Shown piece after piece: positions 60,104 through 64,000 of a stretch of 64,000 bases of DNA; positions within the stretch are counted from its first letter, which is position 1, and every line of letters begins with the position of its first letter. A program made the position numbers and the translations under genes. Source of the DNA: Planctomycetota bacterium (lineage in GTDB: Bacteria > Planctomycetota > Phycisphaerae > UBA1845 > UTPLA1); NCBI GenBank assembly GCA_016235815.1, contig JACRIM010000030.1, positions 104,291 to 168,290 of the forward strand, written 5' to 3'. The notes under the pieces were generated by a model. That model was not told the DNA's origin, searched no databases, and saw only the letters and a list, made by a program, of their open reading frames with translations.

Positions 60104-62568
60104 TCAAGGCGTCAGATCGATCAATCCCAGTTCACAAAGCTTGTCGACATAGCGTTGGTATTGCGCCGCACCGCTGATGCCGGCATCGGGGCCCCATTGC
60201 TGCTGGGCGGCCCATAGGCGCAGCTCCGCCCATGCGGCATCCACGTCAATGGCGGGTTCGCAGATCAAGTCGCCCTCCAGCGTCATCATCGGCCCGTCTT
60301 CCAAGATCGCGCATTCGTCCGGAATCCCGTCGCGAGGAAAACGATCGGGACTGTGACCGCTGGCGATGTCGCAGGAATCGGGGATTCCGTTTTGGTTGCA
60401 GTCGGGACTTGTTTGATTAGCCACATCACATTCATCGGGAATGCCATTGTCATTGCAGTCAAGGCTCCCATCGGGCGGGCCTTGCTTCAGGTCGCACTCG
60501 TCGGGGATACCGTTGGCGTTGCAATCTGGCGCACCGTAGCCGAATGTATGTAGGTTCGGATTCGTCTCACAGGAGTCGAGGAACCCATTGCCATTGCAAT
60601 CCAAGTCCGTGTTCTCGGCGATCTCCAATCGATCATCAATCGCATTGATGTTGCAATCATACGGATTCAGGCGATAGGCCAAGTTTTGACACTGAGCCAA
60701 ATTCCAGACGCTTTCGATAAAGAAATACACGTCGTAGTTGGCATCAAGGACGCCGTCTCCATTCATGTCCGCTCGGCAGAAATTCTCTTCGGGCGTATAG
60801 CCGGGATCGCCTTCCCCGCCGAGCAATACATCGATAAAGTCCTGGAGGTCGGTCATTTCAACCGTCCCGTTGTAATTCATGTCCCCTTTGCAACACGCGG
60901 TGAGTTCGTCCTGATAATCGTCGAAGCCCGGTGGCAGCACGGTAAAGAAGACTCGATTGTTGTTGAATAGGCCCATCGGTTGTGGGGAAAAGTAGATTGG
61001 TTCATCGTGCGAGGTCCACGCGCAGACGACGCCCATCGACCCGAATGCAACGGTATGCTGGCCGCTGTTCGCAAGTCTCCGCTGCAACGTATTGCGATGG
61101 ACGATGTTCGGGGCGTCAAAACCCAATTGAGTGGTGTCCTGATTGACGCGAAATTCCGTGCCCATCCGGAGTGCGCCGTCAAAATACTGGCCGTGAATCT
61201 CGGTTCCTTTGTTCGCGTCCGTCGGCCGGGCCGTCCAGACAACGATCCAGCGTCCGTTGCCGGTCTGCGACAGCGCCACAGCCGGGTTGGCGTCATCCGA
61301 ACCGGTTTCGTACGGTGTGAAGCTCGAACTACTGTCGACTGTGATGGTTCGTCCAAGCGGCGTTGGGCTGGCGTTGCCGCCGGGCCACGTGAAACGTCGG
61401 GCGAAAATATGAGGGGAAACAGGGAATCCTTTGAGACCAGGCCCGAACCAGGTTACGACGATTTGGTCGCCCACGAACGAGACTGAAGGAGACGATTGAA
61501 TGCTGAGTGGTCCTTCAATGTCCCTTTCATTGATTGTAATAGTCTGGCCGAGAGGATTACCATTTGCATCAAAGAGTTGCATAACTATGTCTCGTGGCGG
61601 AGCTTCTACACCTTCATATTCACTTTCAACATGGGACCACACGAGTGCATGAATTCCATCGTCACGTGCCGACATGCAGGGTGACCATTGGTCGATTCGC
61701 CAATCACAATAGTACGGGCATGATTCGAGCGAACCACTGCCTTGGAACGGATCATGCACGACTCCTTTGGTGGCGCCGTTTTGGCCCATGCTGGTCCATG
61801 CCGTGGATTGCAGGAGCGGAGGCGTGACGTTAACGCCGACCGACGGAATCCAATCTCCATGGACGTGATTGTTGGGATCCGGGAGTTTCCTCGGCCACGT
61901 TGCCGGGTCTGAGTTGATTTGAAATGCATCCAGTTGAACCAATGTCTCGCCGGAATACACGGGGCCGAATCCCTCTCCAATTCGGTGCCCGACCCAGGCG
62001 CTGCTTACGCTACCGCCGCCGGTGATGGCCACGGAAGGAAAGTAGTTATAGCAGTTTCGTCCGCCTTGGTTGACGTAGGCGGAGAGTCCTTCGGACCACA
62101 TCCGGAGGGCGCACATGCCCCCCAAGTGACGCACTCGCCGCCGGCGGAGAATCGATTCGCCAATACCGCGCGGTAATTTAGCGTCCCGCCGCTAACGTTG
62201 AGCAGCCACCTTCCATCGGACTCCCAGGTGACAATGAACCGGGCTGAGCCGGAGAGAGATTCCGTTATCGCGACCGCTGCGCTCTGTCCCCGTGAATATC
62301 CCTGTGAATCTTCGGTAGGATCCATGCTGTCAACAGCAACAAGACCTTCCGAAACGATAAGAGTTCCTTCTGCGTACGGATAAGTCGTTGGAGGGGGAGG
62401 TGCCGGGTACTGAGCCTCGCTCTTGAGCGAGAGGATCGTTGCCAAAGCGAGTGCCGCAATCATCAATCGAGATGAAACGGCTGTACTGGTGACCGTCTGG
62501 CTGTTCGATTTGGAGTGAACACTGTTTCGAAGTGTGGCGAGTGCATTCGGCGTGCTTTGAGTGAACAT
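60104..62568 (-). pseudogene. Secreted EF-hand/dockerin repeat protein, frameshifted
   Basis: Two overlapping frames form one protein of about 821 residues if one base is added to the G6 run at 62118-62123. The upstream frame (62568-62005) has a ribosome-binding site and signal peptide (RLMIAALALATILSLKSEA) and reads ...GGECVTWG up to the run; the other frame continues GMCALRMWSEGLSAYVNQGG without a signal of its own. The body is a beta-rich domain (about 150-570). The tail has a calcium-loop repeat (GDMNYNGTVEMTDLQDFIDV), a second (ADMNGDGVLDANYD), then four DCNxNGIPDECD-type repeats. Extracellular, function unknown. Sequencing error is possible. Confidence 0.8.
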
Positions 62569-62661
62569 GGACTCGACTCCTTTCGCAGGTGCCGCCGAAT
62601 CCCAATTCCTCTCCCGGCAAATTACTTTCTTAAAAATGAAAAGCTACAATACGACGTCAAT

Positions 62662-63363
62662 TCATTGAGTCCTCCTTCCAAACCTCTGTTGCAATAAGAC
62701 GACAGCGCTAAGAAACACAACTAAAGAGCGCGCGTCGGGTTCGGGAATATCCGAAAGCTGCATGGCCAAGTTGGGTGGCACTGGAGTCCAATCGCCGACA
62801 TTCATATTTATGAACGCACAGCCGTTCGTGACTGAAAGGGAAGCCTGCCATCTAAAGAGGCTGTCATCTAACCCCATTTGGAAGATTTCAATCCAATATC
62901 GCGATCCTCCAACGGCCACAAACGGCTTAGAAAGCGGAATGTCAAAACGATATTCTTCGGGACTACCCATCACGCCAACCCGGCGACCGGTCGCAACTCG
63001 CTGTACATTGACTACTGTAAGTTCGCGCATTAGGACACCGGGCAGTCCGTCGGCAGGTCGCGCCGCGTAGAAACGAACAAGGATAGTCTCATCGCCGGTA
63101 GGCGGATCGAGTGAAGACCCGGCGACCCCTCCGTAAAAGGCCCACCAAGTCAGTTGACGCACAGGCGTGTCGGTCTCAAGGGTGAAATCGTCCGCCACCT
63201 TTTGCCAACGCAACAATCCGAATTCATTGTAAAATGCCGTGTCCGATGCGAATCCGTAGTACTGCGAGGGCGGCTGATCGACGATGATCCCGGCGTGGGT
63301 GATCGGAGACGACGACAGCGCGAATGCAACAACATAAACGAGTACTTTGTTAGTGTGAATCAT
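62662..63363 (-). CDS. PEP-CTERM-type secreted protein
   Basis: 233 residues. Signal peptide (MIHTNKVLVYVVAFALSSSP). Beta-sandwich body (about 25-200: PVRQLTWWAFYGGVAGSSLD, RYWIEIFQMGLDDSLFRW). The C-terminus IPEPDARSLVVFLSAVVLLQ followed by QRFGRRTQ fits the PEP-CTERM layout: PEP motif, hydrophobic helix, basic tail, the target of exosortase/EpsH sorting. No exosortase gene in the window. ATG 63363 is preferred to 63381 because the signal peptide starts there. Confidence 0.85.
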   Translation of the reverse strand: MIHTNKVLVYVVAFALSSSPITHAGIIVDQPPSQYYGFASDTAFYNEFGLLRWQKVADDFTLETDTPVRQLTWWAFYGGVAGSSLDPPTGDETILVRFYAARPADGLPGVLMRELTVVNVQRVATGRRVGVMGSPEEYRFDIPLSKPFVAVGGSRYWIEIFQMGLDDSLFRWQASLSVTNGCAFINMNVGDWTPVPPNLAMQLSDIPEPDARSLVVFLSAVVLLQQRFGRRTQ

Positions 63364-64000
63364 TGGGATAACTCCTCTCACCAGCGGATTCGAGCATCAG
63401 TGTAATTACTCTTATTATAGCCCCGCGCATTGCCATTTCCGTACCGTTTCTTAACCGTGCGCTGCATCCTACCCACGCGCGCACCGCCCACGAGCCGCAT
63501 CGGCGCGCCAAGCGCACCGATCACGATGCGCTTCTACCCCTCTTCTCTCACTCGCCCGAACTCGAATGCCCTGTTGCGCGGCGACGTCCGGACGCTTGGT
63601 CCATGTCACCGCGCAGGTATGTCGCCAAACTCAACAGCAATTCGCGTGCCACAAAACCCGACAATCGCGCAAGTGCCGAGACCCGCACCAATTGTGTTTA
63701 TCCGGTAGTTGTTTAGTTCTGATTCACTGCCACGAAAATTCCCGCAGTGATGCGGAACTATCCACGTGGGAGAGGAGTGCTGGACCCTTGCCCACCATTC
63801 AGTGAGGAGTCGAAAAGTCTTTGCTGCGGCGTCGCACGTTGTTGGAGTATCTCGTTGTTTAGCCACAAGCGAGAAGCCTGTGCCACGGGAATGAGATAGG
63901 TCTAGTGGTCCGTCCCGTTTGAGTTTTCGGGCTGAAAGCGTTTTTGGGTCGATACAGAAAGGTCAGGATGACAGGACCCCGATCATGGAGGATCGCGATG
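63364..64000. other. Terminal intergenic region, 637 bp
   Basis: Opens with an A/T-rich promoter-like stretch for the PEP-CTERM gene: on the minus strand TATAAT lies at 63419-63414, about 50 bases before its start. After that I see no convincing coding sequence on either strand; the longest frame (63606-63866, minus) has poor codon bias. An ATG at 63986 has no clear ribosome-binding site. The window ends before the next gene can be judged. Confidence 0.4.

Noticed and set aside
63901..64000. Possible start of an insertion sequence or gene at the window end
   Set aside because: No terminal inverted repeat partner, ribosome-binding site or recognisable N-terminus within the available bases.

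Overview
The window is a high-GC bacterial chromosome segment that reads as Planctomycetota, probably a Phycisphaerae-like lineage. Pointers to this are inferred: many secreted proteins ending in dockerin-like DxNxDG repeats, a DCNxNGIPDECD-type repeat protein, a PEP-CTERM protein, a PilM/PilO-like locus of the Planctomycetes-Verrucomicrobia kind, a microcompartment shell set, and a DUF1570 protease. No rRNA, tRNA, CRISPR array or complete insertion sequence was seen.

Layout. 1-9.3 kb: two large GT-C type membrane glycosyltransferases, a secreted DUF1570 metallopeptidase, a UbiB/AarF kinase and a lipoprotein with a clear terminator. 9.5-14 kb: a DUF456 protein, then a GntR(YtrA)-ABC-permease-permease operon whose palindromic operator abuts the start codon. 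14-18.5 kb (minus strand): a seven-gene bacterial microcompartment operon (three BMC-P, one BMC-H, two kinds of BMC-T, one CoA-acylating aldehyde dehydrogenase) preceded by an OPT-family transporter. It has no recognisable signature enzyme, and inverted-repeat elements lie upstream of every pentamer gene and of the dehydrogenase. 20.9-30.2 kb: folK, a DapL-type aminotransferase, a GbsR regulator divergent from glutamate dehydrogenase, another GT-C protein, an SPFH protein, a zinc-ribbon protein and carbamate kinase. 30.3-35.5 kb: a type IV pilus-like inner-membrane operon led by a long PilM fused to a periplasmic part.

35.8-39.2 kb is an accessory zone: a dockerin-type secreted protein, repeat-rich intergenic DNA, and a roughly 1.9 kb low-GC island. 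The island holds two unknown genes and a truncated Dam methylase, and is bounded by a 42-bp direct repeat made from the 3' end of nadB. 39.2-45.4 kb: nadB, a BamD-like TPR protein, and an MsbA-like ABC exporter carrying a PDZ-like insertion. 45.4-46.3 kb is a gene-free stretch holding a perfect parS palindrome between two arrays of TGGGA motifs phased at 10 bp, as in MraZ-binding boxes.

46.3-54.3 kb: two YkgJ cysteine-cluster proteins, a Rieske protein, an orphan beta-class DNA methyltransferase, rodA, an ECF sigma/anti-sigma pair with a cysteine-rich sensor domain, and an isolated nuoA. 54.3-63.4 kb: a secreted endonuclease I with a dockerin-like tail, a lipoprotein, an MscS channel with a long coiled coil, a MazG-like pyrophosphohydrolase, a large secreted repeat protein broken by a one-base frameshift in a G6 run, and a PEP-CTERM protein.

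Family assignments come from recognising motifs by eye; no database search was run.
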